A stretch of DNA of 64,000 nucleotides, from assembly GCA_021323265.1 (NCBI GenBank), contig JAJTCO010000006.1, positions 1-64,000 on the forward strand. The letters are read 5' to 3'. The stretch comes from Pseudoduganella sp. GTDB taxonomy: Bacteria > Pseudomonadota > Gammaproteobacteria > Burkholderiales > Burkholderiaceae_D. The position numbers and the translations under genes were made by a program. Below are positions 55,761 to 64,000 of the stretch, in pieces. A model generated the notes under the pieces. That model saw only the letters and a list, made by a program, of their open reading frames with translations. It was not told the DNA's origin and made no database searches. The number at the start of each line of letters is the position of its first letter. Within the stretch, counting starts at the first letter, position 1.

Positions 55761-58064
55761 TCAGCCGGCTTCGGCCGGCAGGCCGCCGGCGTGGCCGGCC
55801 TGGCGCGGGCGCAGCAGGGCGCGCGCCGACAGGTAGAGCCGCAGCAGCGGCGCCAGCACGTGCTGCTGGTTCAGCACTTCCAGCGTGTAGTAGGGGTTCT
55901 CCTGCTCCATCCAGAGCCCCTTGTAGGGATCGTTGCCCAGCATGAAGTCGATGCGCTCGACGTGGTCGTGCTGGTAGACGTACTCGATCAGGTGGCCCGT
56001 CAGCAGGCTGCCCGGCGAGTAGCGGTCGGCGTTGCGGTCCTGGGCCAGCTTGAAGATGTGGGCCACGCCCCCTTGCACCAGCCACAGCTGGCTGGCCACC
56101 ACCTGCTGGTCCAGGTACAGCAGGCCCAGGCGCAGGTAGCCGCGCGCCGCGCTCCAGTGCATCAGCCAGTCGATGAAGGAGCGCGACGGCTCGCCGCCCT
56201 TCCAGCTGTGGCTGTAGGTCGACCAGTAGTGTTCCACCTGCTCCCGGGTCGGCGCCGTCACCACTTCGAAGCGGTGCGCCGCGCGCAGCAGCGCCTTGCC
56301 CTTGCGCTTGAGCGTGTTGCGCAGCTGAGACGGGCGCTTGGCCCAGTAGCTGTCGAGGTCGGTGGCGTAGGCCGAGTAATTGGCCGACAGCGGCACGCGC
56401 AGCGCCAGGTGGCCGTCCAGGGCGGCGCCGGCGCTGCCGGCATCGGCCTGCTGCTGGCTGACCGGGGCCGCGCTCAGCTTGAGCCAGCCCCGGTCCAGGT
56501 GGCCCAGGGCTTGTAGCAGCACTTGCCAGCTTTCCGCCGCCGACACCTGGCGGCGGTCGGCAAACAGGTCCACCGCGGGCGAATAGAAATTGCTCAGCAG
56601 ACGCACTTCCATGCTGCGCAGCAGGCCGGGCTGGCGTTCCAGCGGCACCGCCAGGCACGGTTGCTCGCCGCGCCACACGAACAGCCAGCTGAAACTGCGG
56701 CCCGGGCAGGGATGCACTTCGCGTTCGAAGCGCGCCAGCGCGTCATACCATTCCAGCGTGCCGAACAGCGGATCGGGCTGGTGCGCCTGCAGCCACGCCG
56801 CCAGCTCGGGCGGCAGGGGCTGGTCCATGGGCAGTTCGCGCACGCGCAGGGCGCTGCCGCGCCGGCCGCGCAGGTTCGCCGCCAGGCGCCGCAGGCGGGC
56901 CCGGATGCGCCAGGCCAGGCCGGCCCGGCACGCCTTCAGGAAGGGGGCCTGGTCGCCCGGGCGCCAGTACGTGAAGACCGGGCGCTTGCCGCCGTACGGG
57001 CGCAGGGTGCGCTGGGCCAGCACGGCGCGCCAGTAGCACAGCACGTCGTTTTCGGCGTCGAACCAGGTGACGGGGCCGCGCAGGGCGCCCGCCTGGGCGC
57101 GCTGGCCCAGGGCCAGCTGGAATTCCTGGTAGACCTGGTTGAAGCCGGCCGCCACGCACAATTCCAGCCAGAAGTCCGTGCGGCCCACGGTCGGCTCGAT
57201 GACCCAGAAGCTGCCGTCCGGCGCGCGCTTGAGTTCGAGCGAGACGGGCCCGGACAGGTCCAGGCCGGCGAAGAAGCGGCGCGTCAGGGCCAGCACTTCC
57301 GGCGCGTCCACCGTTTCCGCCACCGTGGTCTGGCCGCGCGCGGGCGGGAAGGATGCGATCTTGCGCCCCACCATTTCCTGCACCACCTGGCCGCGGTCCA
57401 GGACCAGCGCGCCGAAATACAGGCTCTGGTCGTCGCCGGCGATGTATTCCTGGGCCAGGATGGGCAGGTCGGCCTGGTATTGGCGCAGCAGGGCCTGCAG
57501 TTCGGCCAGGTTGTGCGCCAGCGCCGTCTTGAACGACGACAGCGGGCGGGCCGGTTTCAGGATGACCGGATAGCGGAAGCCGGCCACGGCCGCCTCGGCC
57601 TCGGCCGCCGCCTGCAGCAGGGCCGAGCGCGGATAGTTCAAGCCCTGGCTGCGCGCGGCCTGTTCCAGCTCGTTCTTGCGTTGCAGGCGCAGCACGTGCG
57701 GCGCGCAGTGCGCCCAGCTGAGCAGGTAATCGGGCAGCAGGCGCGCCACCCCTTCGCCCATCAGGCGCACGTGGGTGTCGTTGGTGGGGAACAGCACCAC
57801 CTGGCGCGCGCGCGGCAGGCGCGCGCGCAGGGCGGCCAGGGTCGGCACCAGGTCCTCCATCTCGGCCTCGCTGCACAGGAAGGTGTGCACGATCGCCTTG
57901 CTGCGCCCGCCCGGCCGCGCCACCTTTTCCAGCGCATAGACTTCCACCCCGGCGTCGCGCAAGCCGCGCACGACGGACAGGCCGTGGCTGCACAGGCCGA
58001 CAACCAGGGCGATGGGCGGCAGGGCCGGCGAAGGGGAGCTAGCAGGTTTGTTCACGGCGGACAT
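55761..58064 (-). CDS. ATP-grasp/GNAT (FemAB-like) fusion protein
   Basis: This 767-residue protein joins two enzyme types. Residues ~15-400 form an ATP-grasp domain: VVGLCSHGLSVVRGLRDAG, the YPVILKPARP lysine strand, the LAQEYIAGDD loop and SLELKRAPDGSFWVIE metal-site strand. Residues ~440-725 look like a FemAB/GNAT acyltransferase (YWSTYSHSWKGG, LGLLYLDQQVVASQLWL, then YSPGSLLTGHLIEYVY). It could form an amide or ester on an amino sugar, amino acid or lipid. It reads away from the ligase operon across a 142-nt gap. Confidence 0.75.
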   Translation of the reverse strand: MSAVNKPASSPSPALPPIALVVGLCSHGLSVVRGLRDAGVEVYALEKVARPGGRSKAIVHTFLCSEAEMEDLVPTLAALRARLPRARQVVLFPTNDTHVRLMGEGVARLLPDYLLSWAHCAPHVLRLQRKNELEQAARSQGLNYPRSALLQAAAEAEAAVAGFRYPVILKPARPLSSFKTALAHNLAELQALLRQYQADLPILAQEYIAGDDQSLYFGALVLDRGQVVQEMVGRKIASFPPARGQTTVAETVDAPEVLALTRRFFAGLDLSGPVSLELKRAPDGSFWVIEPTVGRTDFWLELCVAAGFNQVYQEFQLALGQRAQAGALRGPVTWFDAENDVLCYWRAVLAQRTLRPYGGKRPVFTYWRPGDQAPFLKACRAGLAWRIRARLRRLAANLRGRRGSALRVRELPMDQPLPPELAAWLQAHQPDPLFGTLEWYDALARFEREVHPCPGRSFSWLFVWRGEQPCLAVPLERQPGLLRSMEVRLLSNFYSPAVDLFADRRQVSAAESWQVLLQALGHLDRGWLKLSAAPVSQQQADAGSAGAALDGHLALRVPLSANYSAYATDLDSYWAKRPSQLRNTLKRKGKALLRAAHRFEVVTAPTREQVEHYWSTYSHSWKGGEPSRSFIDWLMHWSAARGYLRLGLLYLDQQVVASQLWLVQGGVAHIFKLAQDRNADRYSPGSLLTGHLIEYVYQHDHVERIDFMLGNDPYKGLWMEQENPYYTLEVLNQQHVLAPLLRLYLSARALLRPRQAGHAGGLPAEAG

Positions 58065-58206
58065 TGATTTTGCACAGATAACCGTATATTAATTGCAATA
58101 CTGTGACTTGTGCGCGGATTGTTGTAAAGATCGCGCCGGGATGACGCAAGTCAAGCATTCTGGTGGTTTTACAATATAATTAATGCAATCCTATTGACGA
58201 AGCATC
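58065..58206. promoter_or_regulatory. Divergent promoter gap between fusion gene and ligase operon
   Basis: This AT-rich 142-nt gap contains two similar sites, TTAATTGCAAT (about 58089-58099) and TTAATGCAAT (58080+100 to 58189). A perfect TATAAT lies at 58175-58180, 26 nt before the ligase ATG. No good -35 box is seen at 17 nt, so an activator may be needed. The repeated sites could bind it. Confidence 0.35.
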
Positions 58207-59790
58207 ATGAGCGACCTGATCCATCAATTCATCTTTGCCTCGGCCCAGCGCACCCCGCACGCCGAGGCGCTGGTCCACGGCGAGCGGCGCCTCGACTATG
58301 CCGCCCTGGCTGCTGCCGTGCAGGGCGCCGCGCAGGGCTTGCTGGCGCGCGGCCTGCAGCGCAGCGAACGGGTCGCCGTCTACCTGGAAAAGAATGTCGA
58401 GAACGTGGCAGCCATGTTCGGCGCCGCCTGCGCCGGCGGCGTCTTCGTCCCGGTCAATCCCTTGCTCAAGGCGGAGCAGGTGGGCTACATCCTGGCCGAC
58501 TGCAATGTGCGCGTGCTGGTGACCTCGGCCGACCGCCTGCGCCTGCTGGGCGCGACCCTGGCTGCCTGCCCCGACCTGCACACGGTGATCGTGACCGGCC
58601 AGGCGCAGGACCTGCCCAGCCTGCCGCAGCTGCACGTGCTGCCCTGGGCCGCCGCCATGCAGGACGCGCCGCCTGCGCCGGCCCACCGCTGCATCGACAC
58701 GGACATGGCGGCCATCCTGTACACCTCGGGCAGCACGGGACGGCCGAAAGGCGTGGTGCTGTCGCACCGCAATATGGTGGCCGGCGCGGTCAGCGTCTCG
58801 ACCTACCTGGAAAACACCGCGCAGGACCGCCTGCTGGCCGTGCTGCCGCTCTCGTTCGACTATGGCCTGTCGCAGCTGACCACGGCGTTCCGCGTCGGCG
58901 CCACCGCCGTCCTCATCAACCACCTGCTGGCGCGCGACGTGCTCAAGGCCGTGGTGGCCGAGCGCATCACCGGCCTGGCTGCCGTGCCGCCGCTGTGGAT
59001 CCAGCTGGCGCCGCTGCCCTGGCCGGCCGACTGCACGCTGCGCTACCTGACCAACTCGGGCGGCGCCATGCAGCGCCCCACGCTGGATGCGCTGCGCGCC
59101 GCGCTGCCGCGCGCCAAGCCCTACCTGATGTACGGCCTGACCGAAGCGTTCCGCTCGACCTTCCTGCCGCCGGACGAGATCGAGCGCCGCCCCGATTCGA
59201 TGGGCAAGGCGATCCCGAACGCGGAAGTGATGGTGCTGCGCCCGGACGGCAGCGAATGCGCGCCCAACGAACCGGGCGAGCTGGTGCACCGCGGCGCCCT
59301 GGTCTCGCTCGGCTACTGGAACGACCCGGGCAAGACGGCCGAGCGCTTCAAGCCCTACGTCTCGCCGCAGTACGGCTTGCCGCTGGTGGAAATGGCCGTG
59401 TGGTCGGGCGACATCGTGCGGCGCGATGCCGACGGCTTCCTCTACTTCATCAGCCGCAACGATGAAATGATCAAGACTTCCGGCTACCGTGTCAGCCCGA
59501 CCGAGGTGGAGGAGGTGGTGTACGCGCACGGCCAGGTGGGCGAAGCGGCAGCGCTGGGCGTCAAGCACCCGCAGCTGGGCCAGGCCATCGTGCTGCTGGC
59601 CTACCCGCCGGCCGGCGCCACCCTGACCGAGGCGGCGCTGCTGGCGGCCATCAAGCCGCACCTGCCGGCCTATATGCAGCCGCAGAAGGTGGTGCTGTCG
59701 GCCACTCCGCTGCCGCGCAACCCGAACGGCAAGATCGACCGCAAGCTGCTGTCGAGCGAGTACGCGGACGCGTTCGGGGAGGACGCATGA
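58207..59790 (+). CDS. Acyl-CoA ligase (AMP-forming), exosortase A system-associated
   Basis: This is a 527-residue ANL-superfamily enzyme. The P-loop YTSGSTGRPKGVV, the MYGLTEAFRSTFLPP motif, the hinge region ISRNDEMIKTSGYRVSP and the catalytic Lys in NPNGKIDR are all present. It should adenylate a carboxylic acid and pass it to CoA or the cluster's ACP. The family signature and the following decarboxylase match exosortase A loci. The next gene overlaps by 4 nt. Confidence 0.92.
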   Translation: MSDLIHQFIFASAQRTPHAEALVHGERRLDYAALAAAVQGAAQGLLARGLQRSERVAVYLEKNVENVAAMFGAACAGGVFVPVNPLLKAEQVGYILADCNVRVLVTSADRLRLLGATLAACPDLHTVIVTGQAQDLPSLPQLHVLPWAAAMQDAPPAPAHRCIDTDMAAILYTSGSTGRPKGVVLSHRNMVAGAVSVSTYLENTAQDRLLAVLPLSFDYGLSQLTTAFRVGATAVLINHLLARDVLKAVVAERITGLAAVPPLWIQLAPLPWPADCTLRYLTNSGGAMQRPTLDALRAALPRAKPYLMYGLTEAFRSTFLPPDEIERRPDSMGKAIPNAEVMVLRPDGSECAPNEPGELVHRGALVSLGYWNDPGKTAERFKPYVSPQYGLPLVEMAVWSGDIVRRDADGFLYFISRNDEMIKTSGYRVSPTEVEEVVYAHGQVGEAAALGVKHPQLGQAIVLLAYPPAGATLTEAALLAAIKPHLPAYMQPQKVVLSATPLPRNPNGKIDRKLLSSEYADAFGEDA

Positions 59791-61031
59791 GCACGGACGC
59801 CCCGCGCCGCCCGCAGCACGCGCCGCTGCTGCAGTTCGTGCTGGAGGACGACTGCCTGCTGATCGGCGGCGTACCGCTGCCGCGCCTGGCCGCGCGCGTC
59901 GGCCAGACCCCGTTTTACGCTTATTCGCGCGCGGCCATGACGGCCCGCGTGGCCGCGCTGCGCGCCGCCCTGCCGCCCGAGGTGCACCTGCACTACGCCA
60001 TGAAGGCCAACCCGATGCCGGCCGTGGTGCAGCACATGGCGACCCTGGTGGACGGCCTGGACGTGGCCTCCGGCGGCGAGCTGCGCGTGGCGCTCGATAC
60101 CGTGATGGCGCCGGGCATGATCAGCTTTGCCGGCCCCGGCAAGAGCGACGCCGAGCTGTCCTGCGCGATTGCCGCCGGCATCGTGCTGAACCTGGAATCG
60201 GAAGGCGAGATGGAGCGCGCCGCCGCGCTGGGCCAGCGCCTGGGCATCGTGCCGCAGGTGAATGTGCGCGTGAACCCGGACTTCGAGCTGAAGTCGTCGG
60301 GCATGAAGATGGGCGGCGGGCCCAAGCAGTTCGGCGTGGACGCCGAGCGCGTGCCGGCCATGCTGGCGCGCATCGGCCAGCTGGGCCTGGACTTCCACGG
60401 CTTCCACATCTTCAGCGGCTCGCAGAACCTGAAGGCGGCCGCGCTGCAGGAGGCGCACGAAAAGACCTTCGCGCTGGCGCTGCGCCTGGCCGAGGCGGCG
60501 CCGCGCGCGCCGCGCATCCTGAACATCGGCGGCGGCTTCGGCATCCCGTATTTCCCGGGCGAGGAGCGGCTGGACCTGGCGGCGGTGGGCGCCAACCTGG
60601 CGCGCATCCTGGACCAGGTGCGGCCGCGCCTGCAGGGCGCCCAGGTGGTGATCGAACTGGGGCGCTACCTGGTGGGCGAGGCCGGCGTGTACGTGTGCCG
60701 CGTGGTCGACCGCAAGGAGTCGCGCGGCCAGGTATTCCTCGTGACGGACGGCGGCCTGCACCATCACCTGTCGGCCTCGGGCAACTTTGGCCAGGTGATC
60801 CGCAAGAATTATCCTGTCGTAATCGGCAACAAGGTGGCGCGCGGGCCGCGCGAACTGGCCTCGGTGGTCGGTCCGCTGTGCACCCCGCTCGACCTCTTGG
60901 CCGACCAGATGGAACTGGGCCAGGCGCAGGCCGGCGACCTGGTGGTGGTGCTGCAGTCGGGCGCCTACGGCGCCACGGCCAGCCCGGCGGCGTTCCTGAG
61001 CCACCCGGCCGCAGTGGAAGTTTTCGTGTAA
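59787..61031 (+). CDS. PLP-dependent decarboxylase, exosortase A system-associated
   Basis: This 414-residue fold-type III decarboxylase is related to LysA. The PLP lysine is in HYAMKANPMPAV (about 73). A Gly-rich phosphate loop, NIGGGFGIPY, lies near 250, and the C-terminal QSGAYGATASP segment fits the active-site Tyr region. It should decarboxylate an amino acid or a carrier-bound derivative. It is coupled to the ligase gene (ATGA overlap) and followed 15 nt later by the amide synthetase. Confidence 0.92.
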   Translation: MSTDAPRRPQHAPLLQFVLEDDCLLIGGVPLPRLAARVGQTPFYAYSRAAMTARVAALRAALPPEVHLHYAMKANPMPAVVQHMATLVDGLDVASGGELRVALDTVMAPGMISFAGPGKSDAELSCAIAAGIVLNLESEGEMERAAALGQRLGIVPQVNVRVNPDFELKSSGMKMGGGPKQFGVDAERVPAMLARIGQLGLDFHGFHIFSGSQNLKAAALQEAHEKTFALALRLAEAAPRAPRILNIGGGFGIPYFPGEERLDLAAVGANLARILDQVRPRLQGAQVVIELGRYLVGEAGVYVCRVVDRKESRGQVFLVTDGGLHHHLSASGNFGQVIRKNYPVVIGNKVARGPRELASVVGPLCTPLDLLADQMELGQAQAGDLVVVLQSGAYGATASPAAFLSHPAAVEVFV

Positions 61032-61046
61032 GCGAGGAAGAGCGTT

Positions 61047-62882
61047 ATGAGCGGGATCTGTGGATGGATAGGGTTTGCCGGTGCGCCGGAATTACTGGAG
61101 CAGATGGCAGCGCCGCTGTCCCGCTTCGACCAGGGCGCGCAGCATGTCCTGTCCGGGCAGCGCAGCGGCGTGGCCGTGGCGGCGCAAGCCGGCGGCGCCA
61201 CGCTGTTCCAGCGCGACGGCCTGCTGGTGGCCCTGTGGGGCGAGCCGCGCCTGGAGGATCCGGCCCTGGCGGCCCAGGCCGCCGCCCAGGGCGTGGCCGC
61301 CACGGTGGCCGCGCTGTGGGCGCAGGGCGCGCAGCGCACCTGTGCCCAGCTGCACGGCTGCTTCACCCTCGCCATCCTCGATGAGCGCAGCGGCGAAGCC
61401 CTGCTGGCCACCGACCGCATGGGCATCCAGCCGCTGTCCTGGCAACTGGCCGGCGAAACGCTGGTGTTTGCCAGCTCGGCCGACGCGCTGGTGCGCCACC
61501 CGCGCACGCCCGGCGTGCTGGACCACCAGGGCCTGTACAACTACGTCTACTTCCACATGGTGCCTTCGCCGGGCACCGTCTACCAGGGCCAGCAGCGCCT
61601 GCTGCCCGGCCATTACCTGCACTACCGCCAGGGCCGCGTGGAAGAGCACAGTTACTGGCGCATGCAGTTCGAGGAAAACGGCCAGCGCTCGTTCGGCGAG
61701 CTGAAGGAAGAATTCCTGGCCGTGCTGCGCCACAGCGTGCAGGAAGCCTGCGGCCAGCGCAAGGTGGGCGCCTTCCTGTCCGGCGGCACCGACAGTTCCA
61801 CCATCGCCGGCATGCTGACGCAGGTGGGCGGCGTGGCGGCCGACACGTACTCGATCGGTTTCGAAGCCCAAGGCTACGACGAGATGGAATACGCGCGCAT
61901 CGCCTCGCGCCATTTCGGCACGCGCCACCACGAATACTATGTGACGCCGGAGGACGTGGCGCAGGCGATCCCGCAGGTGGCCGCCGTGTTCGACCAGCCC
62001 TTCGGCAACGCCTCGGCGGTGCCGGCCTACTATTGCGCGCGCATGGCGCGCGCCGACGGCGTGCAGCGCCTGTTCGGCGGCGACGGCGGCGACGAGCTGT
62101 TCGGCGGCAACGAGCGCTATGCCAAGCAGCAGGTGTTCGAACTGTACGAGCGCGTGCCGCGCCTGCTGCGCAAGGCCCTGCTGGAGCCGGCCGTCTTCCA
62201 CTTCCCCGGCGGCGCGCGCGTGCGCCTGCTGCGCAAGGCGCGCAGCTATATCGAGCAAGCCACGGTGGGCATGCCGGCGCGCCTGGAAACCTACAACCTG
62301 CTGGGCCGCTACGGCCCGCAGCAAGTGTTTACCGACGACTTCCTGGCCGCGGCCGACATCGGCCACCCGATCGCCACCCTGGAGCGCAACTATGGCCGCA
62401 GCGAGGCGCGCTCCCTGATCAACCGCATGCTGGCGCTGGACCTGCAGATCACGCTGGCCGACAACGACCTGCCGAAAGTGATGAAGGCGTGCGAGCTGGC
62501 CGGCGTGGAAGTGGCCTTCCCCTTCCTGAACGACCGCATGGTGGCCTTCTCGGCCGGCCTGACGCCGCAGCAAAAGCTCAACGGCACCCAGCTGCGCTGG
62601 TTCTTCAAGGAAGCGCTGCGCGGCTTCCTGCCGGACGCCATCATCACCAAGCAGAAGCATGGCTTCGGCCTGCCGTTCGGCGTCTGGCTGCAGGAGCACG
62701 CCCAGCTGCAGCAGCTGGCCGCCGACAGCCTGAGCGACCTGAAGGCGCGCAAGGTGGTGCGCGGCGAATTCATCGAACAGCTGATCGGCGTCCATTTGCG
62801 CGAGCACGCCGGCTACCACGGCACCATGGTGTGGGTGCTGATGATGCTGGAGCAGTGGTTCCGCCAGCACAGGGCAGGGTGA
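61047..62882 (+). CDS. Asparagine synthase-like protein lacking the glutaminase Cys
   Basis: This is a 611-residue protein with the two asparagine synthetase B domains. The N-terminus reads MSGICGWIG, so Ser2 stands where the class II amidotransferase needs Cys2. The synthetase half is intact: the PP-loop SGGTDSS (from Ser245), FGGDGGDELFGGN and QKHGFGLPF. It may use free ammonia or an amine, as beta-lactam synthetase-type homologues do. The amine made by the preceding decarboxylase is a possible partner; this is inference. Confidence 0.85.
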   Translation: MSGICGWIGFAGAPELLEQMAAPLSRFDQGAQHVLSGQRSGVAVAAQAGGATLFQRDGLLVALWGEPRLEDPALAAQAAAQGVAATVAALWAQGAQRTCAQLHGCFTLAILDERSGEALLATDRMGIQPLSWQLAGETLVFASSADALVRHPRTPGVLDHQGLYNYVYFHMVPSPGTVYQGQQRLLPGHYLHYRQGRVEEHSYWRMQFEENGQRSFGELKEEFLAVLRHSVQEACGQRKVGAFLSGGTDSSTIAGMLTQVGGVAADTYSIGFEAQGYDEMEYARIASRHFGTRHHEYYVTPEDVAQAIPQVAAVFDQPFGNASAVPAYYCARMARADGVQRLFGGDGGDELFGGNERYAKQQVFELYERVPRLLRKALLEPAVFHFPGGARVRLLRKARSYIEQATVGMPARLETYNLLGRYGPQQVFTDDFLAAADIGHPIATLERNYGRSEARSLINRMLALDLQITLADNDLPKVMKACELAGVEVAFPFLNDRMVAFSAGLTPQQKLNGTQLRWFFKEALRGFLPDAIITKQKHGFGLPFGVWLQEHAQLQQLAADSLSDLKARKVVRGEFIEQLIGVHLREHAGYHGTMVWVLMMLEQWFRQHRAG

Positions 62883-62883
62883 G

Positions 62884-63915
62884 ATGCGCACCCGGGTTTG
62901 CCTCACCATCGACACCGAATTCAGCATCGCAGGCGCCTTTCGGGATGCCAGCCGGCGCCCGGTCGGCACGCCCCTGGTCTGGTGCGAGGTCGACGGCCGC
63001 TCCGAAGGGCTGGGCTTCCTGCTCGACCAGTTCCAGCGCCACCAGCTGCCGGCCACGTTTTTCGTGGAAGCGCTGCAGCGCCATTACTTCAGCGACGACC
63101 CGATGGCGGCCATTGCGCGCCGCATTGCCGCCGACGGGCACGAGGTGCAGCTGCACGTGCATCCCTGCTGGTCGGTGTTCCGCCACGCGGACTGGCCGCA
63201 GCGCGTGCGCGCCCAGCCGCGCCAGGATGACTTCTTCGGCCGCGCCGAAGACGATTCCGTGGCGCTGATCGGCCAGGCCCAGGCCACCTTTGCCGACTGG
63301 GGCATGGCGCCGCCCACGGTGTTTCGCAGCGGCAGCCTGCAGCACGACGCCACCTTGTACCGGGCGCTGGCGCGCTGCGGCATTCCCTACAGTTCCAGCA
63401 TCGGCCTGGCCATCTTCGACTCCGGCGACAGCGACCTGCAGCTGTATAGCGGCATGCACGAACGCTCCGGCGTGCGCGAGTGCCCGGTGCTGACCTTCCA
63501 GGATTGGCGCCTGGGCCGGCGCCGCCACCTGAAGACGCTGACCATTGCCGGCACCAGCTTTGCGGAAACGCGCACCCTGCTGGAGCAGGCATACGCGGCG
63601 CAGGTGCCGCTGGTGGTCCTGCTGACGCACCCGTTCGAATACGTGCAGCGCGACGGCGACGCCGGCGCCGTGCGGCGCCATGCCGTCAACCAGCAGCGCC
63701 TGGCGCTCCTGTGCGCCTGGCTCGACGCCGAACGCGCGCGCTTCGACACCTGCGGCATGGGCGCCGCGGCGGCCGCCCTGACGGCCTGCCCGCAGGCGGT
63801 GCGCAACGTGCTGCTGCAGGGCCGCTCCTGGCAAAGCGTGCGCCGCATGGCGACCCAGGTCGCCTACGACGCCTATGGCGGCTGGCAACTGGCGCGCCGC
63901 CGGAGCGCCGCATGA
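62884..63915 (+). CDS. NodB-like polysaccharide deacetylase family protein
   Basis: This is a 343-residue protein. The metal-binding pattern starts with TIDTEFS (Asp10), followed by LPATFFVEAL, GHEVQLHVHP (the His pair) and PPTVFRSGSL. These fit the NodB/carbohydrate esterase 4 fold, which removes acetyl groups from N-acetyl sugars. It starts one base after the amide synthetase stop and overlaps the next gene by 4 nt. A role in tailoring the exopolysaccharide is likely. Confidence 0.78.
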   Translation: MRTRVCLTIDTEFSIAGAFRDASRRPVGTPLVWCEVDGRSEGLGFLLDQFQRHQLPATFFVEALQRHYFSDDPMAAIARRIAADGHEVQLHVHPCWSVFRHADWPQRVRAQPRQDDFFGRAEDDSVALIGQAQATFADWGMAPPTVFRSGSLQHDATLYRALARCGIPYSSSIGLAIFDSGDSDLQLYSGMHERSGVRECPVLTFQDWRLGRRRHLKTLTIAGTSFAETRTLLEQAYAAQVPLVVLLTHPFEYVQRDGDAGAVRRHAVNQQRLALLCAWLDAERARFDTCGMGAAAAALTACPQAVRNVLLQGRSWQSVRRMATQVAYDAYGGWQLARRRSAA

Positions 63916-64000
63916 GGGCCGCCATCAACCGCCGCTTCGGCACCTGGCGCGGCCTGGTGCGCCTGCTGCTGGCCTATGGCGAGCTGGCTTGCGGGCGCCT
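63912..64000 (+). CDS. Partial gene at the right window edge
   Basis: The ATG at 63912 overlaps the preceding stop (ATGA) and opens a frame to the window end. Only about 29 residues are visible, starting MRAAINRRFGTWRGLVR and then a hydrophobic stretch. This is too little to name the product. It continues the ligase/decarboxylase operon. Confidence 0.6.
   Translation, partial: MRAAINRRFGTWRGLVRLLLAYGELACGR

Overview
The window is GC-rich chromosomal DNA from a betaproteobacterium, most likely Massilia/Telluria or a close relative in the Oxalobacteraceae. This is inferred from three things: a polyhydroxybutyrate (PHB) locus, an XrtA (exosortase A)/PEP-CTERM exopolysaccharide cluster, and Burkholderiales-type housekeeping genes. 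No rRNA or CRISPR array was seen.

Region 1 (1-23.4 kb) is core genome with one small accessory patch. It opens with the tail of a phasin-like gene, a thiolase gene (phaA type) broken by a frameshift, and an intact acetoacetyl-CoA reductase gene (phaB). Small lipoprotein and membrane genes follow. The stretch from about 3.2 to 5.6 kb has lower GC and holds unknown genes and gene remnants. Next come a D-serine dehydratase-like enzyme, proline iminopeptidase, a SRPBCC protein, 2,4-dienoyl-CoA reductase (fadH), a Kef-type antiporter, a KAS III-like synthase, a C-terminal processing protease and a CpxP-like protein. Three tandem paralogous M13 metallopeptidases close the region. Three different near-perfect inverted repeats sit between genes here.

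Region 2 (24.1-38.15 kb) is an integrated mobile element of about 13.9 kb in the 3' end of tRNA-Arg(CCG). It is bounded by a 48-bp exact direct repeat and carries a tyrosine recombinase at its right end. Its core is a filamentous phage (inovirus) genome in M13-like order: replication initiator, ssDNA-binding protein, small coat proteins, major coat protein, terminator, adsorption protein, DUF2523 protein, Zot/pI ATPase and secretin. On the left lies a lysogeny-like control region with a divergent repressor-like gene and a pair of operator-like palindromes. On the right lies AT-rich cargo: a HEPN/MltR-like protein, a Doc protein with an extra C-terminal domain, and a DNA-binding protein plus Doc pair. 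This cargo is the best candidate for an undescribed phage-borne defence or addiction system.

Region 3 (38.2-64 kb) is a large exopolysaccharide cluster of the XrtA/PEP-CTERM type. It contains a methyltransferase, flippase, glycosyltransferase, UDP-sugar dehydrogenase, epimerase, initiating sugar transferase, the PrsK/PrsR two-component pair and an O-antigen-type polymerase. A tightly overlapping minus-strand operon carries a TPR protein, a glycosyltransferase, two exosortase-associated hydrolases and an acyl carrier protein. An ATP-grasp/acyltransferase fusion lies upstream of it. A divergent plus-strand operon carries an acyl-CoA ligase, a PLP decarboxylase, an asparagine synthase-like protein and a NodB-like deacetylase. 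Together the ligase, ACP, decarboxylase, amide synthetase and fusion protein look like a small-molecule assembly line that could decorate the polysaccharide or a linked product. The exosortase gene itself is not in the window.
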